DNA of 64,000 nucleotides from Haemophilus parainfluenzae (lineage in GTDB: Bacteria > Pseudomonadota > Gammaproteobacteria > Enterobacterales > Pasteurellaceae): contig NZ_QEPT01000003.1 of NCBI RefSeq assembly GCF_003252755.1, forward strand, positions 124,001-188,000, in the 5' to 3' direction. The translations under genes and the position numbers were made by a program. This document shows, piece by piece, positions 56,401 to 64,000 of the stretch. The first letter of the stretch is position 1; each line of letters begins with the position of its first letter. The notes under the pieces were generated by a model. It made no database searches and had not been told where the DNA came from. It saw only the letters and a list, made by a program, of their open reading frames with translations.

Positions 56401-57302
56401 TTAATTAACCTTCTTCCCCAGTGCATAATACCGAGACCTGACACCGCTAAAATACCCCCAATAATTAAGGATGAATCCACTTGTTCATTCAACCAAACGG
56501 CTGAAAATAAAATGCCTAAAATCGGCACAAGAATAATGTAAGCCGAGGCATTGCCTGCCCCTAAGTATTTCACCCCATCAAAATACCAGGCGTAGGCCAA
56601 TACTGTCGCACCAAATGCGAGGCCAAGCAAACTGATCCACTCACCTTGAGATAAATTCTGTACCGTAAGCCAATCGTCTGCACTTTCCACGCATAATGCG
56701 CTCATAAATAACAATAAAAAACCAAAAATAGAAGATAAGGTGGTTGCGGTGAGCGAATCAATACCTGCGAGTACTTTTCTTGCTAATAAGGTGTAAACCA
56801 CCCAACAAATTAGCGCCCCAATTAATAATATTTGCCCAAAGCCAAAGGAATCCATCATCTGTAAAAAGTTCCCTTTTGTGAGAGCCAATAGCGATCCACT
56901 CATGGCAATAATCATTCCGAGTATTACCCATCGATTCCATTTTTCTTTAAATAAAAAAATTGCCAAAAGCGTCGTGAAAACAGGGTTTGTTGCTACAATC
57001 ACGGCTGCTTGCCCCGCAGGAAGATATTTCAGTCCCCAGATAAAAAACGTGGAATAGGCAAAAACACCGAAAAAGGCAGTCACAAACAAACCTATCCATT
57101 GGTTTGCTCTTAGTTGTTTCGCATATTTAAAGCGATTTGCCGCATATAACCAAATCATGAGCGGAATAATCGCAAAGAAAAATCGCAAACTGGAGGCAAC
57201 AAACGTCGGCATAGCTTGAGCAACCACTCGCCCCCAAGGCCAAGATGCCCCCCATAAAATAGCCATTCCGATTAATTGTAAGTGTATGCGAAGAGGGTTC
57301 AT
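56397..57302 (-). CDS. EamA/DMT-superfamily permease inside the heptosyltransferase operon
   Basis: The 301-residue protein has ten hydrophobic segments in two EamA repeats (first repeat begins LIGMAILWGASWPWGRVVAQ). It overlaps waaF and waaC by 4 bp each (ATGA), so translation of all three is coupled. The substrate is unknown; the neighbourhood would allow export of a metabolite linked to LOS, but EamA genes are placed rather freely. A second DMT permease of the same size is at 39616. Confidence 0.88.
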   Translation of the reverse strand: MNPLRIHLQLIGMAILWGASWPWGRVVAQAMPTFVASSLRFFFAIIPLMIWLYAANRFKYAKQLRANQWIGLFVTAFFGVFAYSTFFIWGLKYLPAGQAAVIVATNPVFTTLLAIFLFKEKWNRWVILGMIIAMSGSLLALTKGNFLQMMDSFGFGQILLIGALICWVVYTLLARKVLAGIDSLTATTLSSIFGFLLLFMSALCVESADDWLTVQNLSQGEWISLLGLAFGATVLAYAWYFDGVKYLGAGNASAYIILVPILGILFSAVWLNEQVDSSLIIGGILAVSGLGIMHWGRRLIK

Positions 57303-58342
57303 TTTGCTAATAATGCCTCTAATTTTTCTAATGCCATTTCAGGTGTAATATCAATCAAACTTTGATGATACCCTTCCGAGCTATCTGTACTTTTACGCAC
57401 TTTAATTAAATCACCTTCAATTAAACGAATAATCACGGCTTTATCAGATAATGGTGGCGTATAAGTTGGGCTTGTTGGGCCATAAAGCGCGACCAATGGA
57501 CGATCTGTCGCAGCGGCAATATGCATTAAGCCACTGTCATTACTCACTACTGCCGTACAATTAGCGATTAAATCTACCGCTTGATTCAGGTTTGTTTGTC
57601 CCGCTAAATTTAAACAAAACGGTTGCAGTTCTGCTGACAACGCATTGCGGATTTGCTCACCTGCTTCCACATCTTTTGGTGAACCAAATAATTCTACCGC
57701 ATAGCCTTTTTCAATCAGCATTTCGGCCAATTTAGCGTAATGATAATGCGGCCAACGTTTTGCCGGGCCAAATTCCGCCCCCGGACAAAATCCAATAATC
57801 GGACGTTCGCCTAAAAGTGCGGTCTGTTTTTCAAAGTTTTTTAAGGTTTCCGCTTGTTGAGTTGGGTCAACGGTTAAATAAGGTTTTAGAACAGGAATAT
57901 CAGCCGCTTTCGGTACCGCATTTTGCTCAAAGGCTAACGCCACATAACGCTGCACCATCATTGGGTACTCACGTTTGTTATTACGTAAATCGTTAAGCAA
58001 GAAATAACGGCTTTCCCCTTTCCAACCACGACGCACAGTAATTTTTGCAAAGGCGGGAATAAAGGCTGACTTCAAGGAATTTGGTAACACAATCGCCATA
58101 TCATATTGATTACGTAATGCTTTACCTAAACGATAACGTTCACACAAGGCAAACTTACCATGACCAAGCGGCATTTCAATGGCATGACGCACTTCTGGCA
58201 TGCGGGCTAAAAGCGGTTTACACCAATTCGGTGCCATCACATCAATTTGGCAATTGGGATATTGCAGTTTGAGTTGTTGATACAAACTGTGCGACATCAT
58301 CATATCGCCGACCCAAGACGGGCCGATAATTAAAATATTCAT
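57299..58342 (-). CDS. waaF: LOS heptosyltransferase II (WaaF)
   Basis: Adds the second heptose to the LOS inner core. The 347 residues start MNILIIGPSWVGDMMMSHSL (GDxxM variant of the GT9 motif, typical of WaaF). GFCPGAEFGPAKRWP and SNDSGLMHIAAATDRPLVALYGPTSP form the ADP-heptose pocket. It is the first gene of the waaF-DMT-waaC unit, ~98 bp after hldD, with an uptake-sequence hairpin in the gap. Confidence 0.95.
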   Translation of the reverse strand: MNILIIGPSWVGDMMMSHSLYQQLKLQYPNCQIDVMAPNWCKPLLARMPEVRHAIEMPLGHGKFALCERYRLGKALRNQYDMAIVLPNSLKSAFIPAFAKITVRRGWKGESRYFLLNDLRNNKREYPMMVQRYVALAFEQNAVPKAADIPVLKPYLTVDPTQQAETLKNFEKQTALLGERPIIGFCPGAEFGPAKRWPHYHYAKLAEMLIEKGYAVELFGSPKDVEAGEQIRNALSAELQPFCLNLAGQTNLNQAVDLIANCTAVVSNDSGLMHIAAATDRPLVALYGPTSPTYTPPLSDKAVIIRLIEGDLIKVRKSTDSSEGYHQSLIDITPEMALEKLEALLAK

Positions 58343-58358
58343 GCTTGACCTTATAACA

Positions 58359-58398
58359 AAAGTGCGGCTAAAAATAAGACTAATTTTAACCGCACTTT
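58359..58398 (-). terminator. Uptake-sequence hairpin between hldD and waaF
   Basis: AAAGTGCGG (58359-58367) pairs with CCGCACTTT (58390-58398) across a 22-nt loop, followed on the minus strand by TGTTAT. It is probably a weak terminator after hldD. Confidence 0.5.
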
Positions 58399-58440
58399 AT
58401 TCATTTTCTAGTATTGAACGACATTATTTGTTCAATAATT

Positions 58441-59364
58441 TTATTTATTTAACCACACCATGTACTCAGCCACACCTTCCGCTACGGTTTTAAATGGTTT
58501 GTCATAGCCAGTTGCACGAAGTTTATCAAGGTTAGCTTGCGTATATTCTTGATAGCGAGATTTCAAATGCTCTGGGAATGGAATAGTTTCCACTGCACCT
58601 TTACCATGGAATTTAATCACTGCTTTTGCCACTTCAGCGAAAGACTCCGCATTGCCGGTACCACAGTTGAATATACCTGAAATGCCATTTTGCCAGCACC
58701 AAATGTTGACTTGTGCCACATCGCCTACATAAACGAAATCACGGCGGAAGTGTTCACTGCCTGCAAATAATTTTGGATTTTCGCCTTTAAGAATCTGGTT
58801 ATTTAAGTGGAATGCCACACTTGCCATTGAACCTTTGTGACCTTCACGCGGACCATACACGTTGAAATAACGGAAACCACATACTGGTGATTTTGCTTCA
58901 GGTAAAATTGCACGTACATATTGGTCGAACAAGAATTTAGAATAACCGTACACATTCAATGGACCTTCAAATTCACGCTCTTCACGGAATTCAGTTTTGT
59001 CGCCATAAGTCGCCGCACTTGATGCATACAAGAACGGAATTTGACGATCTAAACAGTAATGCAATAACTCTTTTGAATACTCGTAGTTATTATGCATGAT
59101 GTATTTGCCATCCCATTCAGTAGTCGCTGAGCAAGCCCCTTCATGGAATACCGCATCGATCTCACCTAAATCATCGCCTGCAATAATGGATGCAATGAAG
59201 TCTTCTTTATCGCAGTAATCTGCGATATCAAGATCCACTAAGTTAATGAATTTAGTCCCGTCTTTTAAGTTATCCACCACTAAAATATCTTTGCGTCCCA
59301 TATCATTTAACGCTTTAACGATATTACTGCCGATAAAACCTGCACCACCTGTTACGATAATCAT
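58441..59364 (-). CDS. hldD: ADP-L-glycero-D-manno-heptose-6-epimerase
   Basis: Converts ADP-D-glycero- to ADP-L-glycero-D-manno-heptose, the donor used by WaaC and WaaF. From the ATG at 59364 (AGAGGA upstream) the product has 307 residues, close to the usual 308-310. A longer frame to 59424 adds unlike residues and is rejected. The NADP-binding [11 protein letters not shown] is at residues 4-14, and the SDR catalytic pair is Tyr139/Lys143 in VYGYSK. It lies ~50 bp after a thioredoxin-like gene, as in H. influenzae. Confidence 0.96.
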   Translation of the reverse strand: MIIVTGGAGFIGSNIVKALNDMGRKDILVVDNLKDGTKFINLVDLDIADYCDKEDFIASIIAGDDLGEIDAVFHEGACSATTEWDGKYIMHNNYEYSKELLHYCLDRQIPFLYASSAATYGDKTEFREEREFEGPLNVYGYSKFLFDQYVRAILPEAKSPVCGFRYFNVYGPREGHKGSMASVAFHLNNQILKGENPKLFAGSEHFRRDFVYVGDVAQVNIWCWQNGISGIFNCGTGNAESFAEVAKAVIKFHGKGAVETIPFPEHLKSRYQEYTQANLDKLRATGYDKPFKTVAEGVAEYMVWLNK

Positions 59365-59416
59365 AATTCTGTCCTCTTTAAAATAAGTCTGTGTATTGTA
59401 ATAGATTTTGTACCGC

Positions 59417-59920
59417 TTAGCCAAAAAACTCTGTGAAAAACAACCGCACTTTTAAGCCCCAATAACTTGTCCAGCCCGTTGTGGCCAAATCTATTTTTCC
59501 TTTATTTAAAATAACAATCGTCGGTGTCACATTCACCTGCCATTGCTCAGCAATCTTGCCTTGAGGATCATTCACCGTTGTAAACTGATAGTGATGCGTT
59601 TGTAAATAATCTTCCACGTCCTTATTTGTCCCCGAACGTAGCGCGACAGAGACTACCGGATAGCCTTCTTCTGAAAGTGAATTAATCGCTGGAGAAGTAT
59701 AACGACAATAACCGCACCAACTTCCCCAGAAATAAATGATCGTCGGCTTAGCTTGATCTAATTGAGGTAAAAAGAAGGCATTCCCCTGTAAATCATAAAG
59801 TGCCGTCGCATTGATTTCAGGCGGAATATTAGGTTTACGAATAAAATCGAGAATACTGCTTACAATAATCAACGTCAGTAGGAGCGAAATCGCATTTTTT
59901 AATAATGTTTTAAGCTTCAC
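59417..59920 (-). CDS. Membrane-anchored TlpA-like thioredoxin
   Basis: The 167-residue protein has an uncleaved signal anchor (about 10-26) and the active site GSWCGYC (Cys69, Cys72) with cis-Pro in VTPTIVIL. It is the counterpart of a H. influenzae protein encoded between hldD and deoC (H. influenzae locus HI1115 as I recall). It probably handles periplasmic disulfides. Transcribed in the same direction as hldD; divergent from deoC. Confidence 0.87.
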   Translation of the reverse strand: MKLKTLLKNAISLLLTLIIVSSILDFIRKPNIPPEINATALYDLQGNAFFLPQLDQAKPTIIYFWGSWCGYCRYTSPAINSLSEEGYPVVSVALRSGTNKDVEDYLQTHHYQFTTVNDPQGKIAEQWQVNVTPTIVILNKGKIDLATTGWTSYWGLKVRLFFTEFFG

Positions 59921-60030
59921 AATAAAATTTCATGATCTAGGATAAATGGATTGTAATCGATCAGAAAAGTGCGGTCAAAATTACAGATATTTTGTTATGA
60001 TAATCACATCATTTTATAAGGAGAAAAAAT

Positions 60031-60705
60031 ATGGATAGTAAACAATTAGCACAATATATTGATCACACTGCCCTTACTGCTGAAAAAACAGAACAGGATA
60101 TTCTTAAACTCTGTGATGAAGCTATTGAATACGGTTTTTATTCAGTCTGCATTAATTCAGGTTATATTCCTTTAGCTAAAGAAAAGCTAGCAGGTACAAA
60201 CGTTAAAATTTGTACCGTTGTTGGTTTCCCACTTGGTGCCAACTTATCCTCTGTCAAAGCGTTTGAAACTCAAGAAGCAATCAAAGCGGGTGCGAGTGAA
60301 ATCGATATGGTGATTAATGTTGGCTTAATTAAATCCAATAAATGGGATGCCGTAAAAGACGATATTCAAGCTGTATTAACCGCTTGTCATGGCGTGCCGC
60401 TTAAAGTGATTCTAGAAACGTGCTTACTCACCAAAGAAGAAATCGTAAAAGCCTGTGAAATCTGTAAAGCGTTGGGTGTGGCATTCGTTAAAACCTCAAC
60501 CGGTTTCAATAAAGGTGGGGCAACCGTAGAAGATGTGGCATTAATGAAGAAAACGGTAGGCAACATTGGCGTGAAAGCCTCTGGCGGTATTCGTGATACT
60601 CAAACCGCACTAGCCATGATTGAAGCAGGTGCGACACGAATTGGTGCAAGCGCAGGGATTGCTATTGTAACGGGTGTTTCTGGTAATACCTCAAGTAATT
60701 ACTAA
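60031..60705 (+). CDS. deoC: Deoxyribose-phosphate aldolase
   Basis: Cleaves 2-deoxyribose-5-phosphate to glyceraldehyde-3-phosphate and acetaldehyde in deoxynucleoside catabolism. The 224 residues form a TIM barrel; the Schiff-base Lys154 lies in FVKTSTGF and the general-base Asp92 in [16 protein letters not shown] lies 6 bp before the ATG. No other deo gene is adjacent. Confidence 0.96.
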   Translation: MDSKQLAQYIDHTALTAEKTEQDILKLCDEAIEYGFYSVCINSGYIPLAKEKLAGTNVKICTVVGFPLGANLSSVKAFETQEAIKAGASEIDMVINVGLIKSNKWDAVKDDIQAVLTACHGVPLKVILETCLLTKEEIVKACEICKALGVAFVKTSTGFNKGGATVEDVALMKKTVGNIGVKASGGIRDTQTALAMIEAGATRIGASAGIAIVTGVSGNTSSNY

Positions 60706-60713
60706 TCGATAAT

Positions 60714-60753
60714 AAAAAAGGAGATTGAAGTGTGTGTCTCAATCTCCTTTTTT
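60714..60753. terminator. Bidirectional terminator between deoC and proS
   Basis: A perfect 15-bp stem AAAAAAGGAGATTGA (60714-60728) / TCAATCTCCTTTTTT (60739-60753) with a 10-nt loop between convergent genes. Confidence 0.9.
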
Positions 60754-60770
60754 CATCATCAAAGACTTAA

Positions 60771-62486
60771 TTAAGCTTTAATTTGCCCTTTCAAGAAATC
60801 TAACAACTGATCTTTTGCAATCATTTGTTTTTCACCGGTGCGACGATTTTTATATTCAATTTCGCCGTTTGCGAGATTTTTCTCACCAATCACCACCATG
60901 TGTGGGACACCGATAAGTTCCATGTCTGCAAACATCACACCTGGGCGTTCTTTACGATCATCAAAGATCACTTCTACACCTTGTGCTTGTAAAGTGCGGT
61001 ACAATTCTTCTGCATATTGTTGAACGCTTTCAGATTTGTGCATATTCATAGGCACAACGGCTACGGTGAATGGCGCAATTTCATCTGTTGGCCATACAAT
61101 ACCGCGATCATCAAAATGCTGTTCAATCGCTGCAGCCACCACACGTGTTACACCAATACCGTAACATCCCATGGTTACGACCATTGGACGACCATCTTCA
61201 CCTTGAACCGTCGCATTCATGGCTTCTGAGTATTTTTTACCTAATTGGAAAATATGGCCGACTTCGATACCACGTTTAATCAATAAGGTACCTTTACCAT
61301 CTGGACTTGGATCACCTTCAACCACGTTACGAATATCCGCCACTTTTGGTAACGCTACATCACGTTCCCAGTTGATATTGAAGTAATGTTTACCATCAAT
61401 GTTTGCACCCGCGCTGAAATCAGACACTAACGCCACTGAACGGTCAATAATCACTGGAATATTGAGATTAACAGGACCTAATGAGCCTACACCTGCACCA
61501 ATTTTTGCTTTAATAACAGCTTCGTCTGCAAACTCAAATGGTGAAGCCACTTCTGGTAATTTTTCCGCTTTGATTTCGTTTAATTCATGATCACCACGAA
61601 TCACTAATGCCACCAACGGTTGCTCTTCGCTTGCCCCTTTTACAATTAAGGTTTTAACCGTTTTCTCAATTGGCAAATTGAATTGTTCCACCAACTCAGC
61701 AATGGTTTTTGCATTTGGCGTATCAACTAATTCCATTGCTTTCGTTGGCGCGGCACGTTCACCAATCGCCACCGCTTCCGCTAATTCAATATTTGCAGCG
61801 TAATCAGATTCAGTAGAGAAAATCACATCATCTTCACCACTGTTCGCTAATACTTGGAATTCATGTGAGGCACTACCACCGATAGAACCCGTGTCCGCTT
61901 GTACTGCACGGAAATCTAAACCTAAGCGATTGAAAATATTGCTATAAGTTTGGTACATCACATCATAAGTTTGTTGCAAGCTCGCGTGATCCGTATGGAA
62001 AGAATAGGCATCTTTCATGATAAATTCACGCGAACGCATTACACCGAAACGAGGACGCACTTCATCACGGAATTTTGTTTGAATTTGGTATAAATTGATT
62101 GGAAGTTGTCTGTATGATGACACTTCGCGACGAACTAAGTCCGTAATCACTTCTTCGTGTGTTGGACCTAATACAAAGTTACGGTTTCCACGATCTTCAA
62201 AACGAAGTAATTCGGGACCATATTGTTCCCAACGACCTGATTCTTCCCATAATTCTGCTGGTTGTACTACTGGCATTTTGATTTCAAGTGCGCCGCTTTT
62301 ATCCATTTCTTCACGGATGATTTTTTCTACTTTACGGAGCACACGCCAGCCGGTTGGCATCCAATTATAAAGACCTGAAGCAAGAGGACGAATCATCCCT
62401 GCACGAAGCATCAATTGATGGCTCACAATAGCCGCTTCAGCCGGGGTTTCTTTTAATGTTGAGAATAAATATTGACTTGTACGCAT
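60771..62486 (-). CDS. proS: Prolyl-tRNA synthetase (bacterial type with editing domain)
   Basis: Class II synthetase charging tRNA-Pro. From the ATG at 62486 it has 571 residues, starting [18 protein letters not shown] like E. coli ProS (572). A frame extension to 62564 is rejected. Motif 1/2 region: [19 protein letters not shown] and [20 protein letters not shown]. An INS editing domain spans about 225-400, and the C-terminal anticodon-binding domain is present. It starts 78 bp below the uptake-sequence terminator of nlpD. Confidence 0.97.
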   Translation of the reverse strand: MRTSQYLFSTLKETPAEAAIVSHQLMLRAGMIRPLASGLYNWMPTGWRVLRKVEKIIREEMDKSGALEIKMPVVQPAELWEESGRWEQYGPELLRFEDRGNRNFVLGPTHEEVITDLVRREVSSYRQLPINLYQIQTKFRDEVRPRFGVMRSREFIMKDAYSFHTDHASLQQTYDVMYQTYSNIFNRLGLDFRAVQADTGSIGGSASHEFQVLANSGEDDVIFSTESDYAANIELAEAVAIGERAAPTKAMELVDTPNAKTIAELVEQFNLPIEKTVKTLIVKGASEEQPLVALVIRGDHELNEIKAEKLPEVASPFEFADEAVIKAKIGAGVGSLGPVNLNIPVIIDRSVALVSDFSAGANIDGKHYFNINWERDVALPKVADIRNVVEGDPSPDGKGTLLIKRGIEVGHIFQLGKKYSEAMNATVQGEDGRPMVVTMGCYGIGVTRVVAAAIEQHFDDRGIVWPTDEIAPFTVAVVPMNMHKSESVQQYAEELYRTLQAQGVEVIFDDRKERPGVMFADMELIGVPHMVVIGEKNLANGEIEYKNRRTGEKQMIAKDQLLDFLKGQIKA

Positions 62487-62537
62487 TGAATTAACCTTAG
62501 ATTCTAAGCATTGAGAAAAAATTGGTGAGAGTATAAC

Positions 62538-62569
62538 AAAAAGTGCGGTCATTTTTAACCGCACTTTTT
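62538..62569 (-). terminator. nlpD terminator of paired uptake sequences
   Basis: AAAAAGTGCGGT (62538-62549) pairs with ACCGCACTTTTT (62558-62569) across 8 nt, just after the minus-strand nlpD stop. Confidence 0.85.
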
Positions 62570-62581
62570 TCTGAGAAAAGA

Positions 62582-63808
62582 TTATCTTCTCGGTAAGTAT
62601 CTAACTGGATCGACAGATTTACCTTTATAACGAATTTCGAAATGAAGTTTCACCGCATTTGTTCCTGTGCTACCCATTTTCGCAATCTCTTGACCCGCTT
62701 TCACTTCTTGTTGATCGCTCACAAGGATCTTGTCGTTGTGTGCATAAGCACTTAAGAAATCATCATTATGTTTGATGATGATTAAGTTACCGTAGCCACG
62801 TAATGCATTACCTGCATAAACAATACGACCGCTTGCCGCCGCTTTAACCGATTGTCCTCGAGAACCGCTGATATCAATCCCTTTATTACCACCATCGGAG
62901 TTAGAGAAACCTTGGATCACGTTGCCTTGTGTTGGCCATTGCCATGCTACATTCGATGCCACTGGTGCTACAACGTTTGCATTAACGGGAGTATTGTTTG
63001 TGGTTTCCACTTGTGTTGTCATTGTCACTGGTGTGCTAGGTGTATTGTTGGTAAACGCTGGTGTTGATGCGCCACCTGTTGCGACACCTGATTTAATTGG
63101 ACCAATTACCGTACCATCAGAACCAATTTGAGTACCGTTCGCACCTGGTGTATAAGTCACTTCAGGCTCAGCAGGGGCTGCCGGTGCAGCTGGTGCCGTC
63201 GTTTTCACTGGTACAGTCGTGGTAACCGTTTTAGTTGAACAATTTGAAATTTTTAACGTTTGGCCTACGCTTAAGCTATAAGGCTCTTTCATATTGTTCA
63301 TGCTTGCCAAATCTTTCACATCCATACCGGTCAAGTAAGCGATTAAGAACATGGTATCGCCTTTGTTTACTTTATAGGTATTTCCCTTGTATGAACCTTT
63401 TTGAATTTGGCTGTAATCCGGTGCGTTGGTATTTGGATTACGTGGCACGTTGATTGCACCTGAGCTGGTGCAATCAGAAACTGTTTTAGTTACCGTTTTA
63501 GTTTGCGGTTGAACCGGTGCTGGAGCAGGCTGTGGTTGAGTTGCTGCTGGCTGTTGTACCGGTTGATAAGTCGGTTGGAAACTTGGTTGTGGTGTTTGAG
63601 TTCCCGTTGGCACGCTATTACCCATGGTATTTGGCATCGTATTTTGTTGGATTTCTGGCTGCCATGTACCGCTCGAATTATTATCGACAGGTTGCATTAC
63701 ACCTGGAGAGAGTGTGCCATCCACATTTTCGATTGGTGCAGGGCTATTTGAACTACACGCGGTTAAAATAGCGATGCTCACAGGGAGCAATAAAAACGAT
63801 TTTTTCAT
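62582..63808 (-). CDS. nlpD: Murein hydrolase activator NlpD (LppB antigen)
   Basis: Outer-membrane lipoprotein of 408 residues that activates an amidase during cell division; in H. influenzae it is known as LppB. Lipobox LTAC gives a lipidated Cys18. Then come a long Pro/Gln/Thr-rich spacer (about 40-125), a LysM domain (about 140-190, [19 protein letters not shown]), another Pro/Thr-rich linker, and a C-terminal LytM/M23 domain (about 295-405). The LytM domain lacks the first zinc-binding His of HxGxD (it reads GNKGIDISG), so it is a degenerate activator, not a hydrolase. Its N-terminal region resembles the next lipoprotein upstream. Confidence 0.94.
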   Translation of the reverse strand: MKKSFLLLPVSIAILTACSSNSPAPIENVDGTLSPGVMQPVDNNSSGTWQPEIQQNTMPNTMGNSVPTGTQTPQPSFQPTYQPVQQPAATQPQPAPAPVQPQTKTVTKTVSDCTSSGAINVPRNPNTNAPDYSQIQKGSYKGNTYKVNKGDTMFLIAYLTGMDVKDLASMNNMKEPYSLSVGQTLKISNCSTKTVTTTVPVKTTAPAAPAAPAEPEVTYTPGANGTQIGSDGTVIGPIKSGVATGGASTPAFTNNTPSTPVTMTTQVETTNNTPVNANVVAPVASNVAWQWPTQGNVIQGFSNSDGGNKGIDISGSRGQSVKAAASGRIVYAGNALRGYGNLIIIKHNDDFLSAYAHNDKILVSDQQEVKAGQEIAKMGSTGTNAVKLHFEIRYKGKSVDPVRYLPRR

Positions 63809-63836
63809 TTATTCTTCCTTTAACATTAAATTTATT

Positions 63837-64000
63837 TTATTTCATTTGATTTGGCATCGAATTCTTTTCAATTTCCGGCATAAAGCTACCACCAGCAATT
63901 GCTCCCGTTCCTTCTACTGGCTGCATAATACCATCAGGTAATGCATCAGGATCTTGTTTTTTGGGTTCTCCCGTACAAGCTGAGATCAGCAATGCACTTG
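63837..64000 (-). CDS. Small lipoprotein, 3' end only, resembling the NlpD N-terminus
   Basis: I translated the minus strand upstream of nlpD; the frame is open to the window end and stops at TAA 63839-63837. It shows a lipobox (SALLISAC) followed by only 46 residues, with DGIMQPVEGTG and FMPEIEKNSMPNQMK at the end. The same string pattern ([17 protein letters not shown]) follows the lipobox of NlpD. It seems to be a short secreted lipoprotein and a paralogue of the NlpD N-terminus made by tandem duplication. The start codon is outside the window. Confidence 0.75.
   Translation of the reverse strand, partial: SALLISACTGEPKKQDPDALPDGIMQPVEGTGAIAGGSFMPEIEKNSMPNQMK

Noticed and set aside
59365-59424. 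Longer start for HldD overlapping the thioredoxin gene
   Set aside because: [12 protein letters not shown] is the normal Rossmann start and has its own Shine-Dalgarno sequence.
62487-62564. Longer start for ProS
   Set aside because: [13 protein letters not shown] matches known ProS N-termini; the extension overlaps the nlpD terminator.
1-64000. CRISPR array
   Set aside because: The repeated short motifs are uptake sequences scattered irregularly; no regular repeat-spacer array is present.

Overview
The window is a stretch of a Pasteurellaceae chromosome, most likely Haemophilus parainfluenzae or a close relative. The Haemophilus-type DNA uptake sequence (core AAGTGCGGT or its complement ACCGCACTT) occurs throughout, and many intergenic terminators are inverted pairs of it. 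Gene order partly matches what I remember of H. influenzae (ileS-ribF-murJ-rpsT; brnQ-nhaA-Lrp-RarD-like; hldD-thioredoxin-deoC). A mannose-type PTS and a pgaABCD locus point to H. parainfluenzae rather than H. influenzae. The species call is inference.

Layout. 1-8 kb: ileS (cut by the window edge), ribF, murJ, rpsT, rnr, rlmB. 8-15 kb: brnQ, nhaA, a truncated Lrp-type regulator, a RarD-like permease and the emrAB pump behind a palindromic operator candidate. 15-18.4 kb: uvrA and ssb, divergent around a LexA box. 18.36-21.39 kb: a GC-richer, Neisseria-like island (KefB/C antiporter, remnants of a metallo-hydrolase and an IS5-family element) between two ~131-bp direct copies of the ssb 3' flank. 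21.5-26.2 kb: FNT channel, a Tli4-like lipoprotein, a frameshifted small gene, a pentapeptide-repeat protein, a periplasmic rhodanese and ygiD. 26.4-29.1 kb: a two-gene module of C5-cytosine methyltransferase and MutL/MORC-like GHKL ATPase. 29.3-33.9 kb: ynbE-ydbH, a GIY-YIG-like/DUF6884-like gene pair and a YdcZ-type membrane protein.

34-37.9 kb: manXYZ with a CRP-like site, an unknown membrane protein and an AhpD-like protein. 37.9-40.5 kb: a TlpA-like thioredoxin, msrAB and a DMT permease. 40.5-44.2 kb: a ferric-citrate-type ABC importer whose ATPase has a damaged Walker A motif. 44.4-50.3 kb: pgaABCD for poly-N-acetylglucosamine, with pgaA frameshifted and PgaC lacking an expected Asp. 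50.4-55.3 kb: pckA, a Fur-box-linked esterase, hslO and a major porin. 55.4-59.9 kb: waaC, a DMT permease, waaF, hldD and a thioredoxin (LOS heptose genes). 60-64 kb: deoC, proS, nlpD/lppB and the end of a second lipoprotein resembling the NlpD N-terminus.

The best candidates for something unusual are the repeat-flanked island, the methyltransferase/GHKL module without a visible nuclease, the GIY-YIG-like/DUF6884-like pair, and the orphan immunity-like cluster. No tRNA, rRNA, CRISPR array or intact insertion sequence was seen.
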